A stretch of DNA of 47,387 bases. Origin: JARIHC01 sp035546975 (GTDB lineage: Bacteria > Patescibacteriota > Saccharimonadia > Saccharimonadales > UBA4665). Of the stretch, positions 38,509 through 46,853 are shown piece after piece; position 1 is the stretch's first letter; each line of letters begins with the position of its first letter. The stretch covers positions 1 to 47,387 of the forward strand of contig DASZVS010000001.1 in NCBI GenBank assembly GCA_035546975.1. Direction: 5' to 3'. The notes below the pieces were generated by a model. That model worked only from the letters and a program-made list of their open reading frames with translations, did not search any database and was not told the origin of the DNA. The position numbers and the translations under genes are program-made.

Positions 38509-38795
38509 ATTTGACCCCCTATGAAGCTGACAATGGCTTCGGCGGTTATAGCGACTACAAGGCCTACCAATGCATATATCACGCCGTTTTTCGCTTTACT
38601 CATACGCTGGGGATCACCTGATGACAATATATATCGCAGGCCGGAGACCACTATCATTATCACTGCGAGACCGCCGATAATAGCAAAGGCGTAGTTGAGT
38701 AAGCTTGTTATATTGCTGCTGTCAGCGTTCGCCCGGGGCAAGCCTCCGGGGCTAATATCGGTCGCGATGCTATGCAAATAAATGAATAGATTCAT
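38505..38795 (-). CDS. VirB2/TrbC-like pilin paralog D (short, no clear signal peptide)
   Basis: 96 residues, the shortest of the set. It opens MNLFIYLHSIATDISPGG without a typical Sec signal. It then has helix 1 (YAFAIIGGLAVIMIVVSG), the turn RYILSSGDPQRMSKAKN and helix 2 (VIYALVGLVVAITAEAIVSF). The absence of a cleavable signal suggests insertion as a plain two-helix membrane protein, perhaps a base or minor component. Both ends overlap the neighbouring genes by ATGA, so its level should track theirs. Confidence 0.8.
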   Translation of the reverse strand: MNLFIYLHSIATDISPGGLPRANADSSNITSLLNYAFAIIGGLAVIMIVVSGLRYILSSGDPQRMSKAKNGVIYALVGLVVAITAEAIVSFIGGQI

Positions 38796-39502
38796 AATCT
38801 GCTCCCTACATAGGATACAAAGGCAACGGCAACAATGGAAATTGCCAAACCGATAAGCGCATTAATTATGGTGTTCTGGGCTCCGGCTGTATCATCGGGG
38901 TTACCCTGGCTGGTGACATACCGGAAAGCTCCAACGATCACAAAGATAACCGCAACTATGCCGGCCACTCTAAGAAGATCATCAACAATCGCCAAAAGGA
39001 CATATGGTATATCGCTATGCCGCACGCCGCAGGCGTTCGCAGGCTCGCTTTGCGAAATAGTAAAGATATTGAAACACTTGATAGAGCAGGGGTCAGCTTG
39101 GCCGTTCGTACCGACTCCTACGCCGTTCACGTTTGTGGTGAACTCAGGCCCGAGATAGTTATACCAAGGAACAAGCCCGAAGAAGCTATGGCTACATTGG
39201 CTGCTGATAGCCGCGGCACTCGGCGAAGGCGAGTTATTGCCATTGGACGGCGTACTGCCACCCTTGGCATTCGGTTTGGCCTTACAATAATATTTTCCTT
39301 TGTTTTTACCGCTCGTTATTTTCGTAGCAGCCTGGTTGGAATTACAGTTGGCTTGTTTGGCGCTAGCTGCAGGATTTTTCTGCGTTGCCGGCTTGCTGGC
39401 CGCTACCGCTGCCTTCGGTAATACTGCGGTTACACCAATCACAGCTACTAATGTCACTGCGATAATGAAAAGCTTGCTGCGTAAATTCATACTTTTTATC
39501 AT
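38792..39502 (-). CDS. VirB2/TrbC-like pilin paralog E with long N-terminal domain
   Basis: 236 residues. The signal peptide (KLFIIAVTLVAVIGVTAVLP) ends near AAVAASK. A ~60-residue Lys/Asn/Ser-rich linker follows with a Cys pair. A ~70-residue region with four Cys (QCSHSFFGLVPWYNYLGPEF, DPCSIKCFN, NACGVRH) follows that. The common core comes last (LLRVAGIVAVIFVIVGAFRY, TSQGNPDDTAGAQN, TIINALIGLAISIVAVAFVS). The Cys-rich piece could be disulfide-bonded outside the membrane. MNLRSK at 39490 is an alternative start. The stop overlaps the start of D, and it begins 8 nt after paralog F. Confidence 0.8.
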   Translation of the reverse strand: MIKSMNLRSKLFIIAVTLVAVIGVTAVLPKAAVAASKPATQKNPAASAKQANCNSNQAATKITSGKNKGKYYCKAKPNAKGGSTPSNGNNSPSPSAAAISSQCSHSFFGLVPWYNYLGPEFTTNVNGVGVGTNGQADPCSIKCFNIFTISQSEPANACGVRHSDIPYVLLAIVDDLLRVAGIVAVIFVIVGAFRYVTSQGNPDDTAGAQNTIINALIGLAISIVAVAFVSYVGSRL

Positions 39503-39510
39503 GCCGCCCC

Positions 39511-40248
39511 CTAGAATACTCCGCCAGGTATTATGAATTCCAGGAAAGCATACAAAAATGCATAGGCCACAAGCGCAAATATGGTCTTTGATATCCGGCT
39601 TTTAGCCGCGGAAGTTTTCTGGGGATCCCCAGTGGAAGTTATGTATTGTATCGCCCCCGCGACAATTGAGATAACGGCGACAAGGCCGACTATGACCGAC
39701 AATACGTTAATGGTCGGGTTAACATACTTTTTCACGAGATCGCAACCGTTTTGGTCACAGTTAGCGCTCGGGTCTGCAGCAGAGTCGCCGCATTGGACAG
39801 CATTCGGATGATCTTGTTTATATTTCTTCAACGTATCGCCGCCGGCATCTGTAATATTGGCCGGTATGCACTTCAGGCACCCTTGGTTACCGCTTCCCGT
39901 AGGATCAGCATCGCCACCCGGCGGGCAGTTTGAGCTCAAGCCATTATTGTTGGAGCTTGGATTATTTGCCGTCTGATTGCCTTGGTCGGTCTGGCTAGCT
40001 TGGTTATTTTGATTAGTTTGGTTATTACCCTGGTTGTTATTGTTCTGATTATTGTTGTTCTGGTTGTTATTGCTATTACTGCCGCCCGTAGAACCACCGT
40101 GCGGATCAGAATTAGTATTAGTATTGCTATTACTGCCGCCCGTACTTGCGGCGTAAACCGAAGTATGTAATCCGATCAGGAACGGACTCATCAGCAAAGA
40201 GAAAACAATGAGTACAAGTTGGAGCTGTTGGCGCAAGGAGCGTTTCAT
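39511..40248 (-). CDS. VirB2/TrbC-like pilin paralog F with Asn/Gln-rich domain
   Basis: 245 residues, first gene of the array. The signal peptide (LVLIVFSLLMSPFLIGLHTS) ends near VYAAST. Residues ~35-105 are extremely Asn/Gln/Gly/Ser-rich, with a repeated GGSTGGSNSN unit. A Cys-rich part follows (NCPPGGD, GCLKCIP, NCDQNGC), then the pilin core (INVLSVIVGLVAVISIVAGA, QYITSTGDPQKTSAAKS, helix 2 ending in FLEFIIPGG). The Asn/Gln tract looks like a flexible or self-associating surface region. A strong promoter lies upstream at 40284-40312. Confidence 0.8.
   Translation of the reverse strand: MKRSLRQQLQLVLIVFSLLMSPFLIGLHTSVYAASTGGSNSNTNTNSDPHGGSTGGSNSNNNQNNNNQNNNNQGNNQTNQNNQASQTDQGNQTANNPSSNNNGLSSNCPPGGDADPTGSGNQGCLKCIPANITDAGGDTLKKYKQDHPNAVQCGDSAADPSANCDQNGCDLVKKYVNPTINVLSVIVGLVAVISIVAGAIQYITSTGDPQKTSAAKSRISKTIFALVAYAFLYAFLEFIIPGGVF
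40069..40144. repeat. 22-bp direct repeat in paralog F
   Basis: ATTGCTATTACTGCCGCCCG with two further matching bases occurs at 40069-40090 and again at 40123-40144, offset 54 bp (18 codons). It encodes the repeated TGGSNSN unit and sits beside an Asn/Gln codon tract, so length variation by slippage or recombination would keep the frame. Confidence 0.85.
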
Positions 40249-40283
40249 ATCTGATGGTTCTATTTGTGTTGGACTATTTCCTA

Positions 40284-40312
40284 AGTATAGAATCCTTCTC
40301 TATAATAGGCAA
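40284..40312 (-). promoter_or_regulatory. Promoter of the pilin operon F-E-D-C-B
   Basis: On the minus strand TTGCCT (40312-40307), 17 nt, TATACT (40289-40284). On the opposite strand TATAAT at 40301-40306 could serve the divergent VirB6-like gene, overlapping this promoter and giving a ~130-nt leader. Confidence 0.7.
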
Positions 40313-40437
40313 GTTTTCGCCTGGCAACCCGCGTATGCGTACGGTGACACCTATGATATAGTTAGAGACGACATTATAAGACATCGGTGGCAAAGCGATG
40401 ATAAAAATACCTGGGCAAAAAAAGAAACATCAATAAG

Positions 40438-43368
40438 ATGAAGCTGCGACTCTTATACTTACCTTTTATTTTGGCGCTTTTTGTGCCGATTGTAAGTATT
40501 GTATTTCCGCCTGCCCAAGCTGCCGCAGACGTATCTGGTACTGGCGTCAATATCCTGAGAGAGCTCGGTGAGAATTGTCATGACCTTCAAGATATAACTC
40601 ATGATTTCGGGTTTGCCACCAATGGCGGTGACGAGAAATCCGCCTGCCATGAACCGCAGGGCGTCGTTACGCAGGGAGGCCTCGGCTGGGAAGAGGTGCT
40701 TAATACGGCTCTGAACTGTAGTAGCGACATGTTTTATCAGCATCCTTTCACAGATCCTAACGACTCAAGCGTAACGACTAAGACTCTGTGGTATACACAT
40801 CTCGGAAATTACAAGGATTGCTACAACAAAGCCCAAACAATGTTTAACAATATGACTAACACCGGCTCGAGCGGCCAGTGTGTACTTGCGGCTGAAGGTT
40901 CCCAAAACTACAAGAATTGTCTGGCAGACGTTGATAATCTGCATGCTGCGCTTGGCTGTAGTATCAATATGCTTCAAAAAACAAACAAAAAGGATTCCCA
41001 AGGTGACTATTACTACACTGTCGACCCGAATAGCGGTGCAGCGCAAGACTGTAAACAGCGAATCACAGATGTAGGCAATGTGCAGATCGTGATTTTTGAC
41101 GGCAGCGGGAACACCACGAAAAGCCCGCCTATAAGCGACCCTTCCGTTACTCCAGGCAGCTCCGATGGAGGTGGTAATTCGAGCGCGGGTAGCGTCCCGA
41201 CCCTCAGCTGTAATGTAAGCTTCAACCCGCTTACCTGGGTAATCTGCCCGGCCGTACAAGGCATGGTAAGTATTATCGGCGACCTGGACAATGCCATTAA
41301 TAGCCAGCTATCCGTCGGTTCGCCGGGAAACTCTGATGATCCGAACCAAATATTTTGTGATAAGAATACAGCCAGTGACAATGGCGGCCAGCAGGCCGTA
41401 AATAACTGCGAAGCTTATTACTCTGCCTGGAGCAGCTTCCGGGATATTGCCCTCGGCCTGCTTGCAGTCGTAGGCTTGGCGATAATAATTTCGGAGATGT
41501 CAGGGCTCGAATTTTTCGATGCCTATACCGTCAGAAAAGTCCTGCCCCGGCTAATTTTCGCAGCCATAGCAATTACACTTTCATGGCAGTTAATGCAATT
41601 CTTCGTTACGCTAACCAACGACCTAGGCTATGGAATCCGCTGGCTTATCTACCAGCCGTTCGTCAAGGCTGGCATCGATAGCGCGACATTAAGCGGCGGC
41701 GCCGTGACGGCCGTCGGCCTAGCTACAGGATCGGCAATTATTGCCCTCAGTATTTTTGGCCTGCTTAGCTTTGCCGCTACTGCGGCCTTGGCCGTATTCC
41801 TAGCTTTCCTGACGCTTATTATCCGGCAGCTTCTGATCATTATCCTTGTTATCATCGCGCCGGTTGCCATCATTGCGTATGTTCTTCCAAATACACAAGG
41901 CGTTTATAAACTGTGGTGGGGTACATTCAGCAAAGCGCTGCTCATGTTCCCGATCATTGCCGCCTTCATTGCAGCTGGGCGCGTTTTTGCCGCAATATCA
42001 GACAACAGCAGCAGCGGCATACTCGGCCAGCTCATGGGCTTTGCCGCTTATTTCGCTCCTTACTTCCTGATTCCTATGACATTCCGCTTTGCCGGTGGGG
42101 CAATTAGCGCTATCGGCGGGTTTGTGAATGACCGCGGACGTGGTGCCTTCGACCGCCTAGGCAGCTACCGCAAGAACAAGTTCGATACGAATATGAGAGA
42201 CCTTGCAGCAGGCAACCGTTACAAGGCCAGTAACCCTGTAGCTAGCGCCTTTAACCGGACAACCCGCGGTATAGCTAATGTTCCAAGCGCTGGCGTAACA
42301 CCGTGGAAAATGCGCTCCCGCTTCCAAGCCGGCATGTCACAGCATGAAATGACAGCCATGAATGAGTACATGGAAAATAGCCAGGCTTGGAAGGCCGTTG
42401 CAGGCAACGATGACTACTTGCAAGCCACCATGAAAAATATGGGCGGTGGCGATACCGAAGACGACTGGCGGCGATACCTGTCCGGCCAAGGATACTCGGG
42501 CAGATCTTTGGAAGCAGGCGTTGCAGCTATCCGCGCTGCTAAACGCGATACGAACGATGAGGTCTTCAAATCGGCAGCTGTCGTGGCAAACGCCAGTACT
42601 GGTACCGGCTGGAAAGAAGGCGGCGCTGGCGCTATGATGGAGTCCATCAACGAAGCCGCCGGAGGCGACCGCGCCAAAGCTGCACGCATGCTTGCCGACA
42701 TGCGCGGCCGGGCACAGCAAGCCCGCCGTATCGACCTCTCAGGAGCGGGCTTTGGCGGCCAAGTTACTGACCTCGAGGCCATGAATAACGGCACCATGAC
42801 GGCCGACGAAGCCACGGCTCGAAACAACTCCAAGGTTCTCGAGCTCAATGGCGCTGGCGCTATTGCGGGTGCTCGCGGCGATTCCATGAAGCTCTTGGCT
42901 CCAGCTATGAAAGAAGAGCTTCTCAGAGCTCATGCTTCTGGCAATGAAACAACTATAAAGCGGACGTGGGCAAAAGCTGCAAACATTTACGACACCGTGG
43001 CACACGCTTCTCCCGAAAATGCCGAATTGTTTGCTGACCAGGTGCTTGCGCAGCCATTTGACGGTTCAACGGTTAAAGTTGACAGGCGCAATGCCCGGGG
43101 CGAGCTCATACCACAACTAGATGCCAGCGGAAAGACTATCCCTGTACTAGATAATGCTGGTAACGATACCGGCCGGATTCATTACCAACAAGAGGAAATT
43201 CCATTAACTGGCCGAAGAGTCTTGGAACGCTTCCGCAATGACGACGAATTCCTTAATATGCGCCGCGAACTAAGCTCCCAAGAACAATTCGCCCAACAGC
43301 AAAGCGGAGGCGCCGAACTGGGTGGCACCGGCGCCGGAGGCGGCTTAGGCGGCCCTACCGTACTCTAG
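40438..43368 (+). CDS. VirB6/TrbL-like polytopic T4SS channel protein
   Basis: 976 residues. The signal peptide ends near PPAQAAAD. Residues ~30-320 form an extracytoplasmic domain with many Cys. Residues ~333-562 hold about six to seven helices (FRDIALGLLAVVGLAIIISE, ITLSWQLMQFFVTL, LIIRQLLIIILVIIAPVAII, LLMFPIIAAFIAAGRVF, YFAPYFLIPMTFRFAGGAIS), the TrbL/VirB6-type core. A ~415-residue cytoplasmic tail is rich in Ala, Arg, Gly and Met and ends in Gly-rich repeats. VirB6 forms the inner-membrane channel of type IV secretion. It diverges from the pilin operon and precedes PrgI and VirB4-type genes, which supports the call. Confidence 0.85.
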   Translation: MKLRLLYLPFILALFVPIVSIVFPPAQAAADVSGTGVNILRELGENCHDLQDITHDFGFATNGGDEKSACHEPQGVVTQGGLGWEEVLNTALNCSSDMFYQHPFTDPNDSSVTTKTLWYTHLGNYKDCYNKAQTMFNNMTNTGSSGQCVLAAEGSQNYKNCLADVDNLHAALGCSINMLQKTNKKDSQGDYYYTVDPNSGAAQDCKQRITDVGNVQIVIFDGSGNTTKSPPISDPSVTPGSSDGGGNSSAGSVPTLSCNVSFNPLTWVICPAVQGMVSIIGDLDNAINSQLSVGSPGNSDDPNQIFCDKNTASDNGGQQAVNNCEAYYSAWSSFRDIALGLLAVVGLAIIISEMSGLEFFDAYTVRKVLPRLIFAAIAITLSWQLMQFFVTLTNDLGYGIRWLIYQPFVKAGIDSATLSGGAVTAVGLATGSAIIALSIFGLLSFAATAALAVFLAFLTLIIRQLLIIILVIIAPVAIIAYVLPNTQGVYKLWWGTFSKALLMFPIIAAFIAAGRVFAAISDNSSSGILGQLMGFAAYFAPYFLIPMTFRFAGGAISAIGGFVNDRGRGAFDRLGSYRKNKFDTNMRDLAAGNRYKASNPVASAFNRTTRGIANVPSAGVTPWKMRSRFQAGMSQHEMTAMNEYMENSQAWKAVAGNDDYLQATMKNMGGGDTEDDWRRYLSGQGYSGRSLEAGVAAIRAAKRDTNDEVFKSAAVVANASTGTGWKEGGAGAMMESINEAAGGDRAKAARMLADMRGRAQQARRIDLSGAGFGGQVTDLEAMNNGTMTADEATARNNSKVLELNGAGAIAGARGDSMKLLAPAMKEELLRAHASGNETTIKRTWAKAANIYDTVAHASPENAELFADQVLAQPFDGSTVKVDRRNARGELIPQLDASGKTIPVLDNAGNDTGRIHYQQEEIPLTGRRVLERFRNDDEFLNMRRELSSQEQFAQQQSGGAELGGTGAGGGLGGPTVL

Positions 43369-43426
43369 GCAATCTCGACTAGTCCGCTCCTGTATTTCTC
43401 TCTCTTATTAAAGAACAGCGCTGACC

Positions 43427-43455
43427 TTGACAAAAATCAATAAATTTGATACTAT
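43427..43455 (+). promoter_or_regulatory. Promoter of the gene at 43490
   Basis: TTGACA (43427-43432), 17 nt, TACTAT (43450-43455). A TATAAT at 43455-43460 overlaps but is 22 nt from the -35. Either would exclude TTG 43460 as the start and favour ATG 43490. Confidence 0.6.
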
Positions 43456-43489
43456 ATAATTGTTAAGAACACCCTTTAAGAAAAACGCC

Positions 43490-44521
43490 ATGGCAGACAT
43501 CCTCAACTTCCCCGGAAACAACCCGAACCCAAATCCGAACCTTCCATTACGAGGTCCGCAAGGAGAGGAGCTGCCGGAAAACGCCGATGGGGACCCATAC
43601 GTTCCCTGGCACCTCCAGGATACCGGTGACCAGGTATTATCCGATGAAGAAGCGCGCGCCAATATAGGCGGCGCATCCACTATGGACCATTTCCGGGCTA
43701 TGCTGGGAAGGAAGGGTATAGGATTGGTTAAGTTCGGGCATCCAACAAATGTTCCTGAAACGGTTTCACGCGTTACGGACGAAAATCACGATGAGAATTA
43801 TGACGGCCCGGTCGGAGATTACACGCCGACTTATTACGACACTATGTTCCGGCGCATCCCTGGCGGCACGCAGAGCGAGGAAGATAGTATCGCTGACGGT
43901 GAAAGAAGGTTCCGAGTACAAGACGCCGCCCGGCGCGGTGTGCCATTTTCGGAAGGAAGAGACCCATGGGAAGCGCTTTCAGATAATGTCGAGGACATCA
44001 TGGAAGCCCGCAGTCAAAAAACCGGCGTTCCACATGTTGGTATAGAAGGCGCGCGGCATCTTCCCGGCGTTCCCGTCGTCGACAGGGATTATCTAGCTCC
44101 TGAGCATCACCAAGTGGAATCTAATGAAGGCGTTATGATCTCGCCGCAGAGCCAAGGCTTTACCGTGAACAGAGATGGCGACCGCAAGGAATACCTGCCT
44201 CGGCGAGACGTCCGTATTTCGGGAGCCCTTAAAGATGCAGTCCGTGCTCTACGAGATGAGATTAGAGAGGGCTCGGAAGGCGAAGAAATTATTCGCGATC
44301 CTGACCAGGAAAAGGATGTGAATGCGGCAGCAATGGCTGGCTATTCCGTGTTGCACCGTCTGGTGTATAATCCGGGATCTTTCCGCGAAGTGTTCAGGCA
44401 CGCGCCGGCGAAGACAGCCCTGACAGCAGTCTTCTATCATCAACTTGCTAAAGAAACTTTTGGGTCTTACTGGCAAAAAGCCAAAAATCTACGAGCTAAC
44501 GGCTCACATCAGAACCAATAA
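43490..44521 (+). CDS. Unrecognised soluble protein inside the T4SS-like cluster
   Basis: 343 residues from ATG 43490. No signal peptide or membrane helix. The N-terminal ~60 residues are Pro/Asn/Asp-rich (NFPGNNPNPNPNLPLRG). The middle is acidic with many Asp, Glu, Arg and Gly. The C-terminal ~100 residues form a helical domain (VRISGALKDAVRALRDEIRE, AMAGYSVLHRLVYNPGSFRE, AVFYHQLAKETFGSYWQKAK). It has its own promoter between the VirB6-like and PrgI genes. It may be a cytoplasmic accessory or substrate of the secretion machine. Not recognised. Confidence 0.75.
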   Translation: MADILNFPGNNPNPNPNLPLRGPQGEELPENADGDPYVPWHLQDTGDQVLSDEEARANIGGASTMDHFRAMLGRKGIGLVKFGHPTNVPETVSRVTDENHDENYDGPVGDYTPTYYDTMFRRIPGGTQSEEDSIADGERRFRVQDAARRGVPFSEGRDPWEALSDNVEDIMEARSQKTGVPHVGIEGARHLPGVPVVDRDYLAPEHHQVESNEGVMISPQSQGFTVNRDGDRKEYLPRRDVRISGALKDAVRALRDEIREGSEGEEIIRDPDQEKDVNAAAMAGYSVLHRLVYNPGSFREVFRHAPAKTALTAVFYHQLAKETFGSYWQKAKNLRANGSHQNQ

Positions 44522-44590
44522 GTCATAAGCCTTATTTTAAGGTAAGCACGCTTTTAACTTATTTGTTGCCTGAGGTATAATTTATGTTGG

Positions 44591-45697
44591 ATGGCAACAT
44601 ACAAATTGATTCAGGATATTGAGGCTGAGGACCACATACTGGGACCCCTGACCTTGCGCCAATTCATTTTTGCGTTGGTAGCCGGTTTTTTGTATTACTT
44701 ATGCTTCATGATCGTCACCAGGCATGTTTATTTTCTTCTGATTCTCTTTCTGCCGCCGGCACTTTTTTGTACCTTTTTTGCCGTGCCTTTCGGGCGAGAC
44801 CAGCCCACGGAAATCTGGGCTCTAGCTAAGTTACGCTTTTGGTTCAAGCCGCGCAGGCGGATTTGGGATCAAAGCGGGGTAAAAGAGCTCGTAACTATCA
44901 CCGTGCCGAAGAAAGTTGAACGTGTCCTCACAAACGGGCTTAGTCAAAACGAGGTAGAAAGCCGTTTGAAAGTGCTTGCTAAAACACTTGATACCCGAGG
45001 CTGGGCAATAAAGAATGTTAATCTGAATACCTATTCGCCGCCGAATCCTCTGGCGGTCACAGATTCAGACCGCTTGATAGATATCAGTAATGCGCCGCAA
45101 GAGGTACCTAGCTACGACGTGCAAGCCCAAGATGACATACTGGACGAGACAAGCAATCCCGTTGCCCAGCAGTTTGAAAGCATGATTAATAAATCATCCC
45201 GTGAACACCGCCAGCACTTAATAGAAGAACTAAATGGCATTCGCACCGGCCAACCGGCAGCTCCAGCTCAAAAAAATGATTATTGGTTCGTGAACCGGCC
45301 GGTGGGTGGGCAAACAGCTCCGGTCCAGCCCTCAGTGTCCGCTCCAGCAGGAGCAACACCGCCTATAAATACCCAAGACGATGCCGCCTTGTCTGCCCAG
45401 CTAAAAAGCCGGAAGAGTTCCCAGCAAAATCCCTATTCTCATATGCGAACATTGCAGCCTGGTGGCATACAGCCCGGTAGCGCATCCGTACCCCAGCAAT
45501 CCGGTGGTGCTAACCCGCCAGCCCAAGCTGTTTCCCAGACCCCTCCACAACCGAGCACCCCTAGTGCCGATGTAGCCGATCCTGCTATACTATCACTGGC
45601 GAATAACAACGATCTAAACGTGTCGACGCTCGCCCGGCAAGCCCATAAAGCCAAAGGAGAGCCGCCACAAGACGAAGTTATCATTGCGCTGCATTAG
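44591..45697 (+). CDS. PrgI family T4SS protein
   Basis: 368 residues. The first ~150 match PrgI: TYKLIQDIEAEDHILGPLTL at the N-terminus, two helices (FIFALVAGFLYYLCFMIV and YFLLILFLPPALFCTFFAVP), then FGRDQPTEIWALAKLRFWFK and PRRRIWDQ. PrgI proteins belong to Gram-positive and CPR conjugation-type T4SS and sit beside VirB4 and VirB6 genes. The C-terminal ~210 residues are a Pro/Gln/Ala-rich extension that is probably disordered. TATAAT at 44576-44581 ends 9 nt before the ATG, so the gene has its own leaderless promoter. Confidence 0.88.
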   Translation: MATYKLIQDIEAEDHILGPLTLRQFIFALVAGFLYYLCFMIVTRHVYFLLILFLPPALFCTFFAVPFGRDQPTEIWALAKLRFWFKPRRRIWDQSGVKELVTITVPKKVERVLTNGLSQNEVESRLKVLAKTLDTRGWAIKNVNLNTYSPPNPLAVTDSDRLIDISNAPQEVPSYDVQAQDDILDETSNPVAQQFESMINKSSREHRQHLIEELNGIRTGQPAAPAQKNDYWFVNRPVGGQTAPVQPSVSAPAGATPPINTQDDAALSAQLKSRKSSQQNPYSHMRTLQPGGIQPGSASVPQQSGGANPPAQAVSQTPPQPSTPSADVADPAILSLANNNDLNVSTLARQAHKAKGEPPQDEVIIALH

Positions 45698-45746
45698 CCG
45701 CGATAGCGTACTAATCAGTCCAGGAAACAAAGGTGGGCGCTAGAAT

Positions 45747-46808
45747 ATGAATCCCTCTTCAGCAAATCAACCAGCTCAAGCTCCGGCAGGGCAGGCTCAA
45801 CCTGTCCAACCTCAGGCTGTACCACAAATAACTCCGGCTGGGCTTCCAAGAGATGAGGCCAGCCGCTTCGTGCCGCCAATATCAAATCCGAACCAGCCAG
45901 TGCCAGCGCCGCAACCCCGGCCAGCCGCTCCGCGGCCTATTCCGGCCCCGGCTCCCGCGCCTGCACCAGCTTCTCTTCCCACGCCGCAGCCGGCACCTCC
46001 GGCAGCCGCACCCACAGTGCAGCCGCAAGCAACGGTGAGTACTCAGAAAGCCAACGGAACCGGTACGCCGCCCGTCCACCAGAATCCAAACAGCACGCAA
46101 AATTCACTGCAGATTGCCGAGGTTCGCGATGGTATCGTGATTATGAATGATGGCACTTATCGTTCTGTGGTAATGGTTAAGAGCATCAATTTCGACCTTA
46201 TGAGTCCGCAGGAGCAGGAAGCTATAGAATACAGCTACCAGGGTTTCTTAAACTCCCTGTATTTCCCGATCCAGATTTTCATCCGCTCACAAAAGGTTGA
46301 TTTACAGCCTTACATTGCCAAGCTGGACAAAATCCGCACGGAACACGACAACATGTTGCTCGCACTGTTGATGGAAGACTATATCGGTTTTATCGACAAC
46401 TTAAGCCAGCACACGAATATCATGGATAAGAAGTTTTACGTAGTTATTCCGTTCTTCCCAGTTGTAGATACACAAAAAGCGATCAACCAGAGCAAGAATT
46501 TCTTAAGCGGTGTCGGTAACCTCTTCAACAAACAGGAGCACCACGTCGTCATAAATGAACCGGATCTTGAGAATGCTAAAACCGAACTCCGCAATCGCGT
46601 ACAGGCGGTACTCGCCGGATTATTACAGGCGGGTATCCAGGGATTGCCCTTGGACACCCAGGAACTTATTGAGCTGTATTACGACACCTATAATCCTGAT
46701 ACTGCCACCAGGCAACAACTCAAGAATTTTGACGACCTATCCGCTGATGTAGTCACCAAGGGAGCGGGTAATGCACCGCAGGCCCATTTACAGAGAGAAA
46801 TGTTATGA
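45747..46808 (+). CDS. TraC-like T4SS protein with Pro/Ala-rich N-terminus
   Basis: 353 residues. Residues 1-120 are an extreme P/A/Q low-complexity region. From about 125 there is a compact domain: LQIAEVRDGIVIMNDGTYRS, VVMVKSINFDLMSPQEQEAI, EYSYQGFLNSLYFPIQIFIR. It resembles the N-terminal TraC-like domain that precedes VirB4 ATPases in conjugation systems, but it carries no Walker motifs and stands as a separate gene. It probably acts at the cytoplasmic face with the VirB4 encoded 45 nt downstream. No obvious promoter lies just upstream, so it may be cotranscribed with prgI. Confidence 0.8.
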   Translation: MNPSSANQPAQAPAGQAQPVQPQAVPQITPAGLPRDEASRFVPPISNPNQPVPAPQPRPAAPRPIPAPAPAPAPASLPTPQPAPPAAAPTVQPQATVSTQKANGTGTPPVHQNPNSTQNSLQIAEVRDGIVIMNDGTYRSVVMVKSINFDLMSPQEQEAIEYSYQGFLNSLYFPIQIFIRSQKVDLQPYIAKLDKIRTEHDNMLLALLMEDYIGFIDNLSQHTNIMDKKFYVVIPFFPVVDTQKAINQSKNFLSGVGNLFNKQEHHVVINEPDLENAKTELRNRVQAVLAGLLQAGIQGLPLDTQELIELYYDTYNPDTATRQQLKNFDDLSADVVTKGAGNAPQAHLQREML

Positions 46809-46853
46809 GACATGCAGCAAAAAACGAATATAGGCGGGGCATAGGAGTACGGG

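Noticed and set aside
39940..40160. CRISPR-like repeats
   Set aside because: The repeats are in-frame Asn/Gln/Gly codons inside a pilin gene. There are no regular spacers and no cas genes in the window.
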